NCBI RefSeq assembly: GCF_000611645.1
Contig: NW_014013605.1
Span: forward strand, 1 to 62,668
Direction of reading: 5' to 3'
DNA: 62,668 nt
From: Monoraphidium neglectum
Taxonomy: Eukaryota; Chlorophyta; Chlorophyceae; Sphaeropleales; Selenastraceae
The position numbers were made by a program, and so were the translations under genes. The notes below the pieces were generated by a model that was not told the DNA's origin, did no database searches, and saw nothing but the letters and a program-made list of their open reading frames with translations. Below are positions 48,563-62,668 of this stretch, in pieces (position 1 is the stretch's first letter; each line of letters starts with the position of its first letter).

Positions 48563-50572
48563 TTATTCTGAACCACGCGAACCATCTCCGCTGCCGCCGT
48601 CATCGCTGCTGCTGCGCCGGCGCCCGTTGCTGTGAACCGGCTCTGCTTGCTTTGCGGCCGCCGCCTTGCCATCCTCGCGCGCGTCCAGACCCTCCCCAGC
48701 AAGCGCAGACACGGGCTGCTGCTGCTTCCGCTGCCGCTTGGCGGCGGGCGCGGCCGCCCCTGGGGGCGCGCCGCCCTCAGCCCCTTCGTCAAAGGTGCGG
48801 ATGCCGTTGCGCTGCTGCGGTTCGCGCGATGCGAGCATTGATGCAGGGCGGTAGGAAACGGTGCGAGGACTTTGGAGAGACGTGCAGGCGCCGGCTGATG
48901 CCGGACTGTGCAGCCTCCGCCTGTCCCTTATCACGCACCTGCCACCTGCACAGTGCGCAACCCCCCGCACCCTTGCCGACCCAGAGGGGGCTTGTGGTGT
49001 GACGAGTCGACACACACCACAGCAAGCACCCCACCCACCCAAAATTCAGCCGTGCCGCGCACCTCCGGCGCGCCGTTGCCGTTGCCGTTGGCCTCGCCGT
49101 TGTCGTTCCCGCCCCTGAGGCGTTCTAGCTCGTCCCGCGCGCGCTCAAGGCGGGCCTCCAGGTCGGCGCAGCGCCGCTCCGCCTCCTGTGCGCGCGCCTG
49201 TCGCACGCACGCAGAGCCGGGCGCACGCCAAGTCAGGAGGGCGACGGCATGGCGCACAGCGGGACCCAGGTCAGCAGCGCGGAGCCAAGCCTCTCTTGAA
49301 AAGCAGACGCAAGCTTCTGCCAAGCCGACATGCCAGAACCCCGCCCTGCACCCCAAAGACCCTCAGATGCACACAGCGCACTGGCGCCCGGTGAACCCCG
49401 CCACTGGGCCCCTGCTGCCACCGCCCCCCGTGTCCCTCACGTTGGCCTCGGCCGCCTTGGCCGCCATGTCGTCGAGCTGCTGCTCCAGCGTCTGCAGGTG
49501 CTCCTGCTTGCGCTTGCGCGACCGCCGCGCGCTCTCCCGGTTGGACTGCATGCGGCGCATGCGGCGGACCTCGTTCTTGTCCAGACCTGTCATGTCCTCC
49601 ATGCCGCTGCCGTCGCAGCCCCCCTGGCCCCCGCTGCTGGTCATGCCGCCATTGCCGTTGCCGGCGCCGCCGCCGCTGGGCGGGCGCGCGGGGCGGGCGC
49701 CGGAGCGCGGCTTCGGCTGCGCCTGGCTGAGGGAGTTGAGCTGCATCGCGGCCGCGGCCGTCGGGCTGACGGCCGCCGCGAGCGCCAGTGGGCTGGCCGC
49801 GGCGGCGGCGGCGGCGGCGGCGGCTGCGGCGGCGCTGAGGCCCGGGACGCCCTGCAGCGCGGCCGCCGCGTGGAGCGCCGCGGGGTCTACCGAGGGCGGC
49901 GCGGCGTTGAACGGGGGGATGGGGGGCGTTCGCGACGCGAGGGGCGCTGTGAGGGCGTGCACGGGGGCAGGGAGAGGGGCACGGGCCTTAGAGGAGAGGA
50001 TGGGGCGAGTGGGACGGGCTCATCGTTAGGCTGAGGGACGGCTCCGCCGCCGCTGCTGCAGCTTCAAGGCGCACCCTCCTGGAGGGGCGGCGCCCCACTG
50101 TGCGCAGCTGCCGCTGTTTGGCCGAGCGCACGGGTGTCAGGCGCCTGACGTGCGCAACGTGGACAAGCGCAACCAAGCCGCACGCACCATCTGCGGCTCC
50201 CGGCTCGCCCTTCACCGGCAGCGTCTGCGGCGCCGCCGACGCGCCTTGCATCACGAGCTTCGCAAGCAGGTCGAGGGACGCCACGCGGGGCATGCGGCCG
50301 CCCGCGCCGCCGCCAGCGCTCAACGGTGCCGCCTCGGCCGCACCGGAGAAGGAGCCCGACGTGCTGATCGGCAGCGCCGGCGCCGCCTCTGCCGCGGCGG
50401 CGGCGGCGGCGGCCGCGGACGACGCGTTGGCGGCTGCGGCGAGGTTGGTGGCTGACGGGATGCGCTTCAGGAACTCCTGGAAGGCGGCCTCCGAGTCGGT
50501 GCGCCCCATGCCGGCCTGGCCCAGGCGGTAGAGGCCGCCCACCAGGTCGTCCACGCTGAACGAGCGCTCCAT
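48563..50572 (-). CDS. bZIP transcription factor
   Basis: Exons on the minus strand: 50572-50188, 49946-49441, 49197-49063, 48814-48563; 1278 nt, 425 residues. The N-terminus MERSFSVDDLVGGLYRL resembles the short conserved start seen in several plant bZIP groups. Long Ala-rich and Gly-rich stretches follow. The basic region MRRMQSNRESARRSRKRKQ (about 257-275) has the invariant N-x7-R (N264, R272), and the zipper continues HLQTLEQQLDDMAAKAAEAN into the next exon (RRCADLEARLERARDELERL). A second basic cluster (AAKRQRKQQQ) and a Ser/Asp/Gly-rich tail end in RGSE. It should bind ACGT-core DNA as a dimer in the nucleus. The last acceptor (48815) is weak by sequence but is the one that keeps frame. 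The plant group is not assigned. Confidence 0.87.
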
Positions 50573-51446
50573 GGCGATCGGGGTGGCTGGCCACGGCGCC
50601 CGCGACAGGGTTGTAGACCGAAGGACCCTGACCCACCAAGCTCACAGACACCACCACAGCACCCTGCAGCGGCACCCAATGGGAGGATACGAGGGGGGAC
50701 CTCTAAGAGGTTGGGCGGCAGGGGAGTCATTGTGGTTGGGCGCCCGATTCCGCGCATCGGTGGCAGCGACGCAGCGCAAAGGGGGGGGGGCGCACACTGC
50801 GCAGCCCGCTGCTGGGCACCCTACACTGCGCTGCCCACAGGGCCGAAAGAGAGATAAGGTCTTGAAAATTATACGCTAGCCACTCCCAGCCATCTCGCAA
50901 GGCCGGCACTGCTGGGGCCATAGCCAGCGCCGATTGCTCCCCAGGGCCGTCCACGGCAACCCTCACCGTCAAAGCCTCTTCTAGCACAACTCCTGTCCAG
51001 AACCACCTGAAGTCGAGAGCTAACTCACCGCTATCACTGCTCCAGGGTGTCGCTGACAAGGCTCGACGAGGCTGCCAAGTTGCACTGCCAGGTCAGCACG
51101 CTACGATGTAGTGGAGCAGTCCCATAGGTTAAGCGTGAATGGTTCTATTTGGACATCGACAGCAGCCGTCGTGGATCCTGCGCAAATGGGTGTCAGCCAC
51201 CGAGCCACCGACAAGATTTTGCGGCCCGTGCTTTTGTGATGGCATTCCTTCATCTGTGATCACATTTTGCTACAGTTTTTGCAGCTGCAAGTGCGTATAC
51301 AGGCCTTTGATAGGCGGATGGGTCAGCACCATGCTCTGCTGATCTGCAGTCAACCCCCCGCAGCCTGCGCTCCAAACCCTTGGATCCGCTACCTCTACTC
51401 GCTACCAACAGAGCTGTGGAGCGGCATTACACTGGGCGGGGGCTCC
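50573..51446. other. Intergenic, bZIP promoter and RPL11 3' end
   Basis: 874 bases without a gene. TTACA at 51427-51431 (TGTAA on the minus strand) is 16 bases past the RPL11 stop, giving that ribosomal protein gene a very short 3' UTR. Confidence 0.5.
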
Positions 51447-53560
<2,114 letters not shown>

Positions 53561-55072
53561 GGCGCCCCCAGCTGCTTCTATATATCCTGGTCGCTGCAAA
53601 GAGGGCGGGTCGTGTGGTGGGCCGCACCAAGTGCGCAATTTCTTGGCGGCAGGCGAGAAGGCGCTGCGCCAGTCACAAAAGAAAATGTCGTTGCAGCTTC
53701 CTGCAATTTTGCTGCCGACCCGGGGTGGGTCAAGAAGCATGGTTACTGGTCCAAATCAGGGCGTCCAGCTTTGCACATATATTGACGTGCTCGTCGGCCG
53801 GTATTAATGCAGCACAGTTGCTGTTGCTGTGCGCTGCCTGCCCGCCGTTCCTACCCCCCACAGGACCGGCAGCCGCAGTCACAGCAGCGCAATCAGGCCA
53901 CCTTGTGGAATGGTGAGTGCAAATCAACTTTTACAAGCACAACGGCCATGGCTGCACTTGCGCGTTTGTCCCTGCAGGGGTGGTGTGAGGGTGCACACAC
54001 TGCGGCCAAGACTGCAACGCCTCTTCTTGACCCTTGCACTGTCACAGGCAGTGGCGGCGCACATGAGAGCCAACCAGCTTTGCAAACTGATTTGAACGAG
54101 GTTGTCAACGTGCATAAACCCGTGCGACACGACACCGTCAGAAAGCACGCGCTGCTGAGCCAGGTTGCAACGCTGCCACTCACCGGCGCATGCGGCCGCG
54201 ATCAATGGGAGTCAGGGCCAGGCCAATCATTGCGGCTTGTCGCGCTGCGCGCTATAGAGTGATGCCAAAGCTTATCCATGGTCCGGGTCTGCAGGCCCTC
54301 ATGCACCCCAACCTGTATTGTACACTTCCCGCGTCGTGGCAGGTAACCCATGCACACGCTGCCGAGGTAAATGCACGCCCCAAATGTACAAGCGGCTGGC
54401 GCAAGGGCCGCTCTAGCTGCTGCAAATTTGCGGCACGTTGGGTATTGCAGGATGCCGTGACATCATGGGTGCACTGTGGGGTTGTCCATGCCACGCAGGG
54501 GCGCCACAAAAAGCAGTGAGGCCCATTGACCGCGGTCTGGCACCTCGCAGCAGGATGCAGCTTGCAATGCGATGGCACATGGGCGAGCCGCAAGCCCACT
54601 GCGGCACGTGCTTGACAGTGTGCTTTGCGTGATTTGATGGTAAGTCGCAAGGTCGCGCTGATGCCTGACTGCCAAACCTTCGTGAGGAGCCCTTTGGGGA
54701 CGACCCTGCTTAATCTGGCTGTCGCCAGCAGCAAGCGAGCAGACGCAAGACGTGGCCCGCGAAAGGGCCCCATCAAAACATGGAACCAACAAGGACACCA
54801 GCAGCGCAGCGGGCCTATCAGAAAGTCCAACCAACAGCGTTCAGTCAAAACCAACCTCAGGCGATGCCTGATTGCAGGCAGTCGAGCCAGCCAGGCGCGG
54901 ATTGCAAAGTGCTCCGTCATGGCGCCAACCAGCCTGGCTCCAGAAAAGCCTGGCTTGACTGTTGTAGGCAACCCGCTGCGCCAATGGGGATCTCAAACAC
55001 TCCGCTTTGTCGCATCGCAGCTGCACCCAGCAGCGCAGTGACAGCGAGCGTGCCGGCGCGGGCTCGGGGTCG
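53561..55072. other. Intergenic upstream of RPL11
   Basis: 1.5 kb between RPL11 and the 3' end of the helical-repeat gene. A TATATA stretch at 53579-53584 lies about 20 bases upstream of the inferred RPL11 ATG. A 239-codon minus-strand frame (54252-54971) has no recognisable product. Confidence 0.4.
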
Positions 55073-58000
55073 TTACGCAGTGGTGTGGCTGGCGGGCAGC
55101 TCCTTCTCGTCCGTGATGGTGGGCACCAGCCGGCCCTGCCAGCAGATCAAGGGGCGAGGAGGGTGGGGCTGAGCTGCACCAAGGCAGGACATGACCTGTG
55201 CGTGTTTTGACCATGAAATCGCAGCGGGCCGGTACTGCCCTACTGGAAGAGGCACCATGAGCGTGAGGACGGAGCAAGCGCGCCGGCGCCGAGAGACCCA
55301 CGCACCAGGCGGGCGGCTGCGGCTGAAATGCCCGGGCCGTGCATCCCGAGGTTGTTGCAGGCATCGATGAGGGTGTGCAGCTCGTCAGAAGACAGCGCGT
55401 CCACCACCTCGCCGTTCTCAAGCATCGCCTCGGCGTGGGCCATCAGCCCCTTGTGGTAGTGGCCCTGTTGTTAAGGCAAGCGGGTTCAGGCGGTGAATGC
55501 GCCAAGGGGGTGGGGGTTGGGTACACATGCATATGCACTCATGTATGCGTGCTTGCACATACAACTGTGCGTACACGTGATGCTTATGTGCACGCAAGGG
55601 CCGAGCACGTTTGCAGATGAGGCAACGTCTCCCTGCTAGGTGCGCCTGTCTGGTTTAGTTCACACGGACCAAAAGGGCTGCCAGTGGCGCACCTGCAGGC
55701 CGTAGGCCCACATGAGCGACACCAGGTGGCTGGGGCTCATCTCCCCGGCCTCCAGCAGGCTGCAAGCATGGCGCCCCGCGGCATCCGCCAGCTCATCGTC
55801 GTCGTAGCTGCAGGGGTGTATTGTGTGGTGCATGGACAGAGGGCAATCAGTGGATGCCTGCCTCCCATGGGGGAGGCACGCAGCCGGCAGTTGATACGCG
55901 CATGTACGAGCGTCCTGCTGCGCCGCTCAACCAGCGGCGTGGCCGCACACCTCTACATTGTCACAGCCCTTTTCACCACTCACCCTACCAAAACCAGCAC
56001 ATCACTCTCAGCCCATGGGCCTGACAGCCCGCAACCCCGTCACACACAAGCCAACCTTCAGCCCAAACCCCCCACCCTCCACACGCCAACCGAACCTCTG
56101 ACCCAAACCCACCCTACGCTGGCAAGGCCTGCCAGCAGGCGCGCGAGGCTGTTTGCGTCGAAGGTCTCTATGTTGACTGTCGCGTAGTCCGCCACCAGCT
56201 CCGCAAGCCTCTGGTCAGCCCAGCCCATCTGAGCCTCAGCGTACACCACATCGGCCAGGCTCGTGCTGCAAGCAGTGGGGGAGGTGCGAGCGCAGACGAA
56301 CAGGTGATGAGCACCCGGGATGGGGCCCTGCAGTGCCTGGCTGCGTTCAGTCTGGGGCTTGTAGCAGCGTTCTGCTGCTGGAGTGGAACGCACTCCAGCC
56401 AATAGGCAAACGCCGCTCATGCCGACCCAGCTTGTCACCACCCCCCTCTGTTAGCGTTGCCAATCGTGCCCAGCAATGCGCCCGCCGCACCTGTCGCAGC
56501 TGTCCGCCAGCTTCTCAGCCACGCTGTGCATCACCCTCATCAGGGCGTCGTCCTGGTAGCCGCAGCGGCCGAACGACCAAAGCATCTTGGGGAGTGCAAC
56601 GGTTGAGGGGGGGGCAGGCGCGTCGAAAGAGCCTGTGAGGGTGACCCTGACGGTTGCAGCACTGTTGGCCATTGACCCCACCGCTTGACCACAAGCAGCA
56701 CCTTTTGGTCACAGCTGGCCCAGACTGTCGCACTGCGCATCACATGTACGTGCACGCGCAGTCCACCTTTGCCAGGCTCGTGGCGTCGAAGCGGTCGGCG
56801 TTTGCTTTCAAATAGTTGACCGCCTCCTGCGGGTTGTCAACAACGGTCCGGAGGCGCGAACGGCGTCAGCGCGATGAAGTTAAATGTCCGCGCTGACGGC
56901 GCCCAGCGCAGAGCGTGCGGCCAACTTCACAGCTAGGCGCCAATAGCACAGCTGCCCAGCGCGGGCTTTGGCAGGATGCCCTGCACAGCTTGAAGTAGCT
57001 CTGGCAGCACAGCTGCTGGGACATGGACCAGGTGGGAGAGAATGACTCACGGTCATGAGCTCGTAGTCATAGTAGGGTCCCAGGCCATAGGAGTGGACAA
57101 TGTCGGCCAGCACAGCCGGCTCATACGCTGACATCTTTGGGAGGATGGCTACGTGGGAAGAGCATTGTAAGGCGGGGGCAATGAGACTTATCTGGGACTG
57201 TGGCACGGCCTGCGTCCGGCGCTTAACTCCCGACTCAAAGGTCCACTTTATCTTCCTGCCCCGGGGACTCCATGACGGGCACGTCCAACTAGTCACCAAG
57301 CCCCGTGGCTCACCCTCTACGATGTGGCGCTGGCTGCCGGCCTGGCACGCCACCCACCTTCTGTCATGGCGCTCTTGAAGCCGACGTCATGGAAGCCCAG
57401 CTCCGCGAGCGCCGCCAGCACATCGCGGATCTGCTCGGGAGACAGCTGGCCGGCTGTGGCCAGGGCGCTGGCGGAATGGGCCAGTGCTGAGAGGCGCGCG
57501 TGGTCCTTGGTCTGGGGGCATCATGGGGGAGGGGGTGCAAGGGTGCTGTTGCGGAGGTGCACGGTTGGGGGTGCCTGAGCACAGCGCCCGGAGGGGGGGT
57601 GCGGGTGGGACCACAGCACGTTGTGCCGTTCTTACAGGTGAGTAGAGGGGTCTGACGCTCGTCACAATGACAAGTCCCCCAGGCTAGGCACAGTGATGCT
57701 TTGCCCAGGTCGCCCACAGCACCAGAGTCTGCAGCAACACCCACCCACCCGCTCCTGCCTGGCGGCGGCCACAGCCATCACGACCTCCGTCGAGGAGCTC
57801 GAGGCTGGCGCTGATGATGTACGCAGGCCACGGCACGGCGAGGCAGGGGCACACCAGGCCGCAGCCGCGACTGCCGTCAAGCCGGGGGCCGCTGTGGCGT
57901 TGTTGCCTGCGAGGGCGCACAGCATGCGCGCGCCCCGCAATATCGCTGAGCGCCCCGCGAGCGCCGGCAGTGAAGGGGAGGCGGACGCATACGCGCGAGC

Positions 58001-58189
58001 CGACACTGGACCGGCCGTCTGGGGCTGTCCTGAGTGCGCGGCACGGTGGGTCGCGCCCGTCGCAAGTGCGGGCCATGCTGTTGTAGCAAGCGCGGCCTGG
58101 GATGCTGCGAGGGCGGAATAGCAGAGCCTGCTAGTAGCCCCAGCCTTGATTACGAGCGGCAATGGGCTCAGGAGGCAATAGGGTCCCAT
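55073..58189 (-). CDS. Organelle-targeted helical-repeat protein (FASTK/RAP-HPR-like)
   Basis: Exons on the minus strand: 58189-57749, 57511-57358, 57148-57051, 56826-56767, 56585-56491, 56265-56113, 55807-55693, 55464-55306, 55135-55073; 1338 nt, 445 residues. The first 147 residues are Ala/Ser/Arg-rich and poor in acidic residues, a likely mitochondrial or plastid targeting region. The rest is a series of helical pairs with a shared pattern L-x3-LW-x2-G-x-GY/F: DVLAALAELGFHDVGF, LAKMLWSFGRCGYQDDALM, LARLLAGLASVGYDDDEL, LVSLMWAYGLQGHYHKGLM and LHTLIDACNNLGMHGPGI. This resembles the roughly 37-residue repeats of RAP-domain/FAST-kinase-like RNA-binding proteins that act on organelle transcripts. 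No RAP domain is visible. The last exon (GRLVPTITDEKELPASHTTA) is preferred over reading through to a stop at 55240; that choice is uncertain. Confidence 0.7.
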
Positions 58190-58692
58190 GGCGCCGGCTG
58201 CAAGGCACGTCTCTGTCGTGATCTTTCGCCGGAACGAGCAACCAGGACCTGGCCCGGCCTGCGACGGGGAACTACAGGCAATCGATTTCAGGGTTCAAAA
58301 ACCTTATGTTGAACGACTCAGCAAGCCCCTGAAGGCTTAACGTTGAACGAGCACGTTGCCCGCGTGTACAGCAGGTGGGTCTGCGGTGATGTATGCGTAG
58401 CGAGAGCGACTATGATCTTCAAAGCGAGTGCTCGCCTTTTGATAGGGCACCGCCATGGCCTGTCGGGGGTCCTCTCTGCACTCACCAGGATGGTGCCGGT
58501 GTGCAAGGCTGACACCCCAAGCTTTCCATTCAAGAAGTGTTGTGGGATGGAAGCAGCGGTTTGGAATCCTTTTCTTTGAAGTTTTTTATGATAGCGCGGG
58601 TGCACAAATCGTTGTTCCATCGGTGATCTGCAACCTACAGCGCACCCAAGTTCATCCGAGTCTCTGGGCCCCAAGGCTCGCTCCCCATCAGC
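58190..58692. promoter_or_regulatory. Divergent intergenic region, helical-repeat gene / RHD3
   Basis: 503 bases between two start codons on opposite strands; should hold both promoters. No clear element seen. Confidence 0.45.
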
Positions 58693-59348
58693 ATGGCAGC
58701 TCCTACGGTGCAGCTGATCGACGGTGACGGCGATTTTCAGGAGGACTCAGTCAAGGCATGGGTGAACGACACCGGCGTCGCAGATAGCCGCGCCAACTAC
58801 CAGGTGGTGGCCATCATGGGCCCGCAGAGCAGCGGCAAGTCGACGCTCATGAATCATGTGGTGCGCTGGTCGCACATGGTGGCGATGGCATGCGGCGACG
58901 AGGCGGTTGGGCGGTGGCAGCGACTGCGAGGAGCTGCGCGCATGCGTGCATGCGCTGCATGCTGCTGGCATGGATTGCGCCAATTATCCACGCAACACCA
59001 GTGGCCGGGGGCTGGATTCGCAAGGGTTTCAGCTATGCGCATGCATTAGTTGTCACTCACTGTGTTGCACCATCAGTTGAGCACCCTTGGGGGCCGCGGC
59101 GGCGCATGGCTGCCCAGTCCAGCGCACATGCGCCGGCAACCCGCGCCATACCTACCAGCACCCATCGGCACGCCCGCCCCAATTATGTCCTACTGCTGTC
59201 TGGGTGCACCCGTCACGTGCCTGGCACCCTCCACGCTCAGTTTGGTACCACCTTTACAGAGATGGACGCCCTGACAGGGCGGCGGCAGACGACGCGCGGC
59301 GTCTGGCTCGCCAAGTGAGTTCATAGCAGGGCCCCTAATCGATTGACA

Positions 59349-59380
<32 letters not shown>

Positions 59381-62300
59381 CAGCGGTAGCAGCAGCAGCA
59401 GCAGCAGCGGGGGCGGCGGCGGTAGCAGCAGCGTCGGGGCACGACAGCTGCCGCATAAGGAGCAACACCGTGGCGCCCTGCGATCTGAATCCCTGACGCC
59501 CATTGGCTCCTGAGCTGTTGCTGCTCTCAGCATGCAATCCCTGCTTTGGATCCACGGGCCAAAGCTGGCAGGGCGGGCGTGCATCAACGCCATCGCGTCA
59601 CCCTCGCAATGCTCAGGTCCCCCAAAGTGGCGGACATCACAACGTTAGTCATGGACCTGGAGGGGTCGGACGGCCGTGAGAGGGGGGAGGACGACACAAA
59701 TTTTGAGCGCCAGGTCAGCTGCGGGCCGTGCCATGATAGGGAGGCAGGGTGGGCAGCGCCACGGTGCAGCAGTGGGTAGGCGCAGGGGTCATGTCAAGGC
59801 GGATGACTGGGGGTGCTCACGAAGAGATCCATGTTCAAAAGCGCCAGGCGGCTGGGCGCAGCACAAGCAACCCCTGTCCGGAGCCTCTGCATGAAACTCA
59901 TGCAACAGCTGCAAACTCGTACTGTTCTGCTGCCTCGATGCTAGAAGCCTGACGGCCTCATTGACCCCTCCCCCATCAGGCCGCGCTGTTCGCCCTGGCT
60001 GTGGCGGACGTGCTGCTCGTCAACATCTGGTGCCACGACATCGGTCGCGAGCACGGCAGCGGCAAGCCCCTCATGAAGACCATCTTCCAGGTGGGGCGTG
60101 CAAGGCAAGCGTGGCGGCTCAAGGGCCGCAGTCCCGGTGTGGAGGGCGAGGGGGGGGGGAGCGTAAAAGGGAGGACGGGTAGGCGTCGTGGATGCCACCA
60201 CTGCGTGCAGGGGTGCTGGCTGGTGATCAGGAGCATTTGACCAGCGTTGAGTTGGGCCCTGGCAATGGCCATGCAGTCCATTCACCGTGATGCAGCACGC
60301 TGTCGCCATCGCCGCAGCTCGCGTCAACCAAGCCACCCGCGTGCAACTTTTCATGCACCCCCACCCCAAACCTCCACCCTTCAGGTCAACCTGAAGCTGT
60401 TTGCGCCAGAGCCAAACCGCCGGAAAACGGTGCTGCTGTTCGTCATCCGCGACAAGAGCAAGACCCCGCTCACCAAGGTGCGGCCGCCTGAGCCCGTCGG
60501 CAAGGACGGGGTGAAGCCTAGTGTCAATCCCCTTGCAGGCACTTGTGTTTTGAACGGCACATGCATGCATGTGTGGGAAGCTTGCAAGCGGTGCTGGCGC
60601 AGTTGGCGCATGACGCACGCACCAACTGCGATCGCGGGCGCTGCTTGCGCACTCGCAGTTGTCGGAGACGCTGGGCGAGGACGTGGCCAAGATGTGGGAC
60701 TCCATCAGCAAGCCGCCGCAGTACGTTGGCAGCTGCATAGAGGACTTTTTTGAGATCCAGTATGCTGCCCTGCCCCACTTCGAGGAGAAGTACGATGACT
60801 TTGTGGCGGATAGCATCGTGCTGCGGCGCAGGTGTGTGTGTGGGTGTGTGTAGGGGTGGGGGGGGCCGCCCACGTTTGCACCGGAGCGCTTGCGTGTGCG
60901 TGCTTGCATGCCCGCATCGTGTGTGTGTGTGTGTGTTTATGTATGTATGTATTTATGTATGTATTTATTTATGTATTTATGTATGTATGTATGTATGTAT
61001 GTATGTATGTATGTATGTATGTATGTATGTATGTATGTATGTATGTATGTATGTATGTATGTATGTGTGTGTGTGTGTGTGTTTGTGCGCATGCACGTGC
61101 ACGTGCATGCAAAGAATGTTTTGGGCACGCGCTCACATGCGTCGTGCGCATGGGTTTGGCCAAGCGGGCAAGTGCAAATACGCTGGAGGGAAATGCTTGG
61201 GGATTGTCTCACCCAATTAGTGTTCACGCTTGGCAACAACTAACAGTCGCAGGTCAGGTTGGGGCCACTTTGCTGACTGTGTGCGGCCTTGTCCGTCCCT
61301 CCCTGTCTTCACCACAGGTTCTCGCCTCCTGATGAGGGCGACGAGTCGAGTGAGCGAACCCCGCCTTTGTCAAGCGGCACATCAAATGACCAGTCACGGG
61401 CATCAAATTTGTCACCGCATGCTGACTGCACGGCTGCCGTCACGCGAGCGTCCAGCAGCCTGGCATGTGAACACACGGCCCTCACCAGCCACTGCATGAT
61501 CCTTGGCCACCCCCTCCCACCCATGTCAGCGCACACGCACTGGTTAGGCTAGCTTTCAACCTCTTTCCTGCAAACCCCCTTGCTCAGGCGACAGCCTGGT
61601 GCGCCGCCACGCGGACCAGCTGCCGGCCGGGGCGCTGCCGCTGAGCACGGCCAACATTTGGTCCGTCATCCGCAGCCAGAAGGACCTCAACCTTCCCGCG
61701 CACAAGGTGACATGGCGGGCTGCTTGTGCGCATGCGCATGCTTGTGAGTAAATTGGGCCAACTTTGCACAGACGGGCCAAGTGCACACATTTTCAGCCAC
61801 CCACGTATTCATAGCCTCCACTGTGGTGTCACCACAGTCTCAATCTGTCAGCTTTGTTGCGCCAACCAGGGCGTTCCAACAAAACGCAAACGCCCGCACC
61901 CTTTCCAACCCCCGCCGGCCGACAACCCCTCCCCTCCTGCCCTCAGATCATGGTGGCCAACGTTCGCTGCGAGGACACCAAGAACGACCAGCTGGCGGCC
62001 TTTGCCGCCGACCAAGCGTGGCAGGCGCTGGCGCAGGAGGCGGAGAGGGGCCTCGTGAGGGACTTTGGGGCGCTGGCGGCCGGCCTGAAGGACTCTTGTG
62101 TCGACGGGTGCGCGCTGACGTGTGCAGAGGTTGGGTGGGGGGTGGCAGTGGCTGTGAAAGCGACAGGGTGCTCTGTGTTTGCCAGAAACGTTTGCAGCAC
62201 ACTTACTGTGTGCAGGTCTGAGGCACGCAAGGTGCCGGTGTGGGTGGAGGTAAGAGCAGCCTTGTTCGCCGCGGCCGCACCTAGCACCTTCTCTTTGGCG

Positions 62301-62668
62301 ATGCGCGGCCGTCCAGGGCGGCTGCTGGCGGTGTACCAGCTGTGCAGCGCTGCTGGGGGCTCTGCAGTTTGCCCGCCCCTCACTGCCGTGCACAATTCCT
62401 ATGCTCCCCCTTTCGAACCTGCCCAACATTTTTTGGTCCCTCCTCGCGCAAACATCGTGCCTGCTGTGTGGTGCACCCCACCCGCACTCAGCCTCTGCTC
62501 AGGTTATCGCCCCTTCGCAGCTGGCTGTTCCAGTGTCATGGCAGCCCCAATACTTGCTCCCCTGTCCTTCCCGTCGCGCCCGACCTGCCATGACGCCACC
62601 CATGCACCCCACCCCCAATACCCCCGCCCCCCAAACAGCACCTACCTCAACACCCATCCCCTCAGGCT
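58693..62668 (+). CDS. RHD3: RHD3/SEY1-family ER-fusion GTPase, 3' partial
   Basis: Dynamin-like GTPase that fuses ER tubules (plant ROOT HAIR DEFECTIVE 3, yeast Sey1). Exons in the window: 58693-58860, 59241-59314, 59617-59713, 59980-60090, 60385-60477, 60659-60831, 61318-61349, 61588-61706, 61947-62107, 62216-62249, and the first bases of one at 62666; 354 residues before the last. GTPase motifs are complete: G1 GPQSSGKST (43-51), G2 in [19 protein letters not shown]3 [19 protein letters not shown]4 VIRDKSKTP. Family-specific text follows: [59 protein letters not shown] and [19 protein letters not shown]. The helical stalk and the C-terminal transmembrane hairpin, which would confirm ER membrane location, lie beyond the window. 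A tetranucleotide array fills part of intron 6 and a CAG array lies in intron 2. Confidence 0.93.
59349..59409 (+). repeat. CAG-type repeat in RHD3 intron 2
   Basis: AGC/CAG trinucleotide array with a few TAG and GGT interruptions, 35 bases past the intron donor and not coding. Confidence 0.85.
60919..61084 (+). repeat. (GTAT)n and (GT)n compound microsatellite in RHD3 intron 6
   Basis: A short GT array, then more than 25 units of a GTAT tetranucleotide (with early TTTA variants), then another GT array. The whole block sits in the 486-base intron 60832-61317, which itself begins with a GTGTGT run at the donor. Confidence 0.92.

Noticed and set aside
54252..54971. 239-codon minus-strand open frame upstream of RPL11
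   Set aside because: No domain, no GC-rich codon bias like the neighbours, and no clear conserved block; probably chance.
55240..55306. Read-through C-terminus of the helical-repeat protein ending at 55240
   Set aside because: A good donor (GTGCGT) follows 55306 and an in-phase acceptor precedes a more protein-like final exon at 55135-55073. Not excluded.

Overview
This is nuclear DNA from a green alga. The genes are dense and intron-rich, with GC-rich codons, CAG/polyglutamine tracts in coding exons, GT/AC microsatellites in introns and TGTAA (the green-algal polyadenylation signal) after several stop codons. The gene set fits: plant-type sulfolipid synthase SQD2, a plant-like myosin, an RHD3-type ER GTPase, a type I metacaspase, plastid-targeted proteins and a flagellar CFAP73/CCDC42 protein. 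A chlorophycean such as the Chlamydomonadales or Sphaeropleales is my best guess; the species is not determined. Two runs of N (10235-10630 and 26209-26879) each fall inside a low-complexity coding exon.

Layout. 1-13162 (+): 3' part of SQD2, an unrecognised plastid-type membrane protein, and a 14-exon myosin. 13729-14492 (-): RPB10. 15142-23952 (+): CFAP73/CCDC42, a 13-exon type I metacaspase, and a Q-rich coiled-coil protein. 24472-38141 (-): RBM42-like RNA-binding protein, a 1000-residue secreted protein of unknown function, and a 1429-residue Q-rich coiled-coil protein. 39733-46888 (+): cationic amino-acid transporter and a plastid-targeted TPR protein. 48563-58189 (-): bZIP transcription factor, ribosomal protein L11 (uL5), and an organelle-targeted helical-repeat protein. 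58693-end (+): RHD3/SEY1-type GTPase, cut by the window edge.

These are independent eukaryotic genes, not an operon or a single pathway. I assembled the gene models by hand from open frames, splice sites and protein-family similarity recalled from memory. In every complete model the exon phases sum to a whole number of codons, but 5' ends and a few splice choices are inferred. I found no mobile element, CRISPR array, rRNA or convincing tRNA. No undescribed multi-gene system is evident. The most unusual points are three GC-AG introns, GT/AC repeats of opposite polarity flanking myosin exons, a hydrophobic insertion in the metacaspase C-terminal domain, a large low-complexity insertion in the myosin converter, a palindromic two-way TGTAA element, and several large proteins of unknown function.
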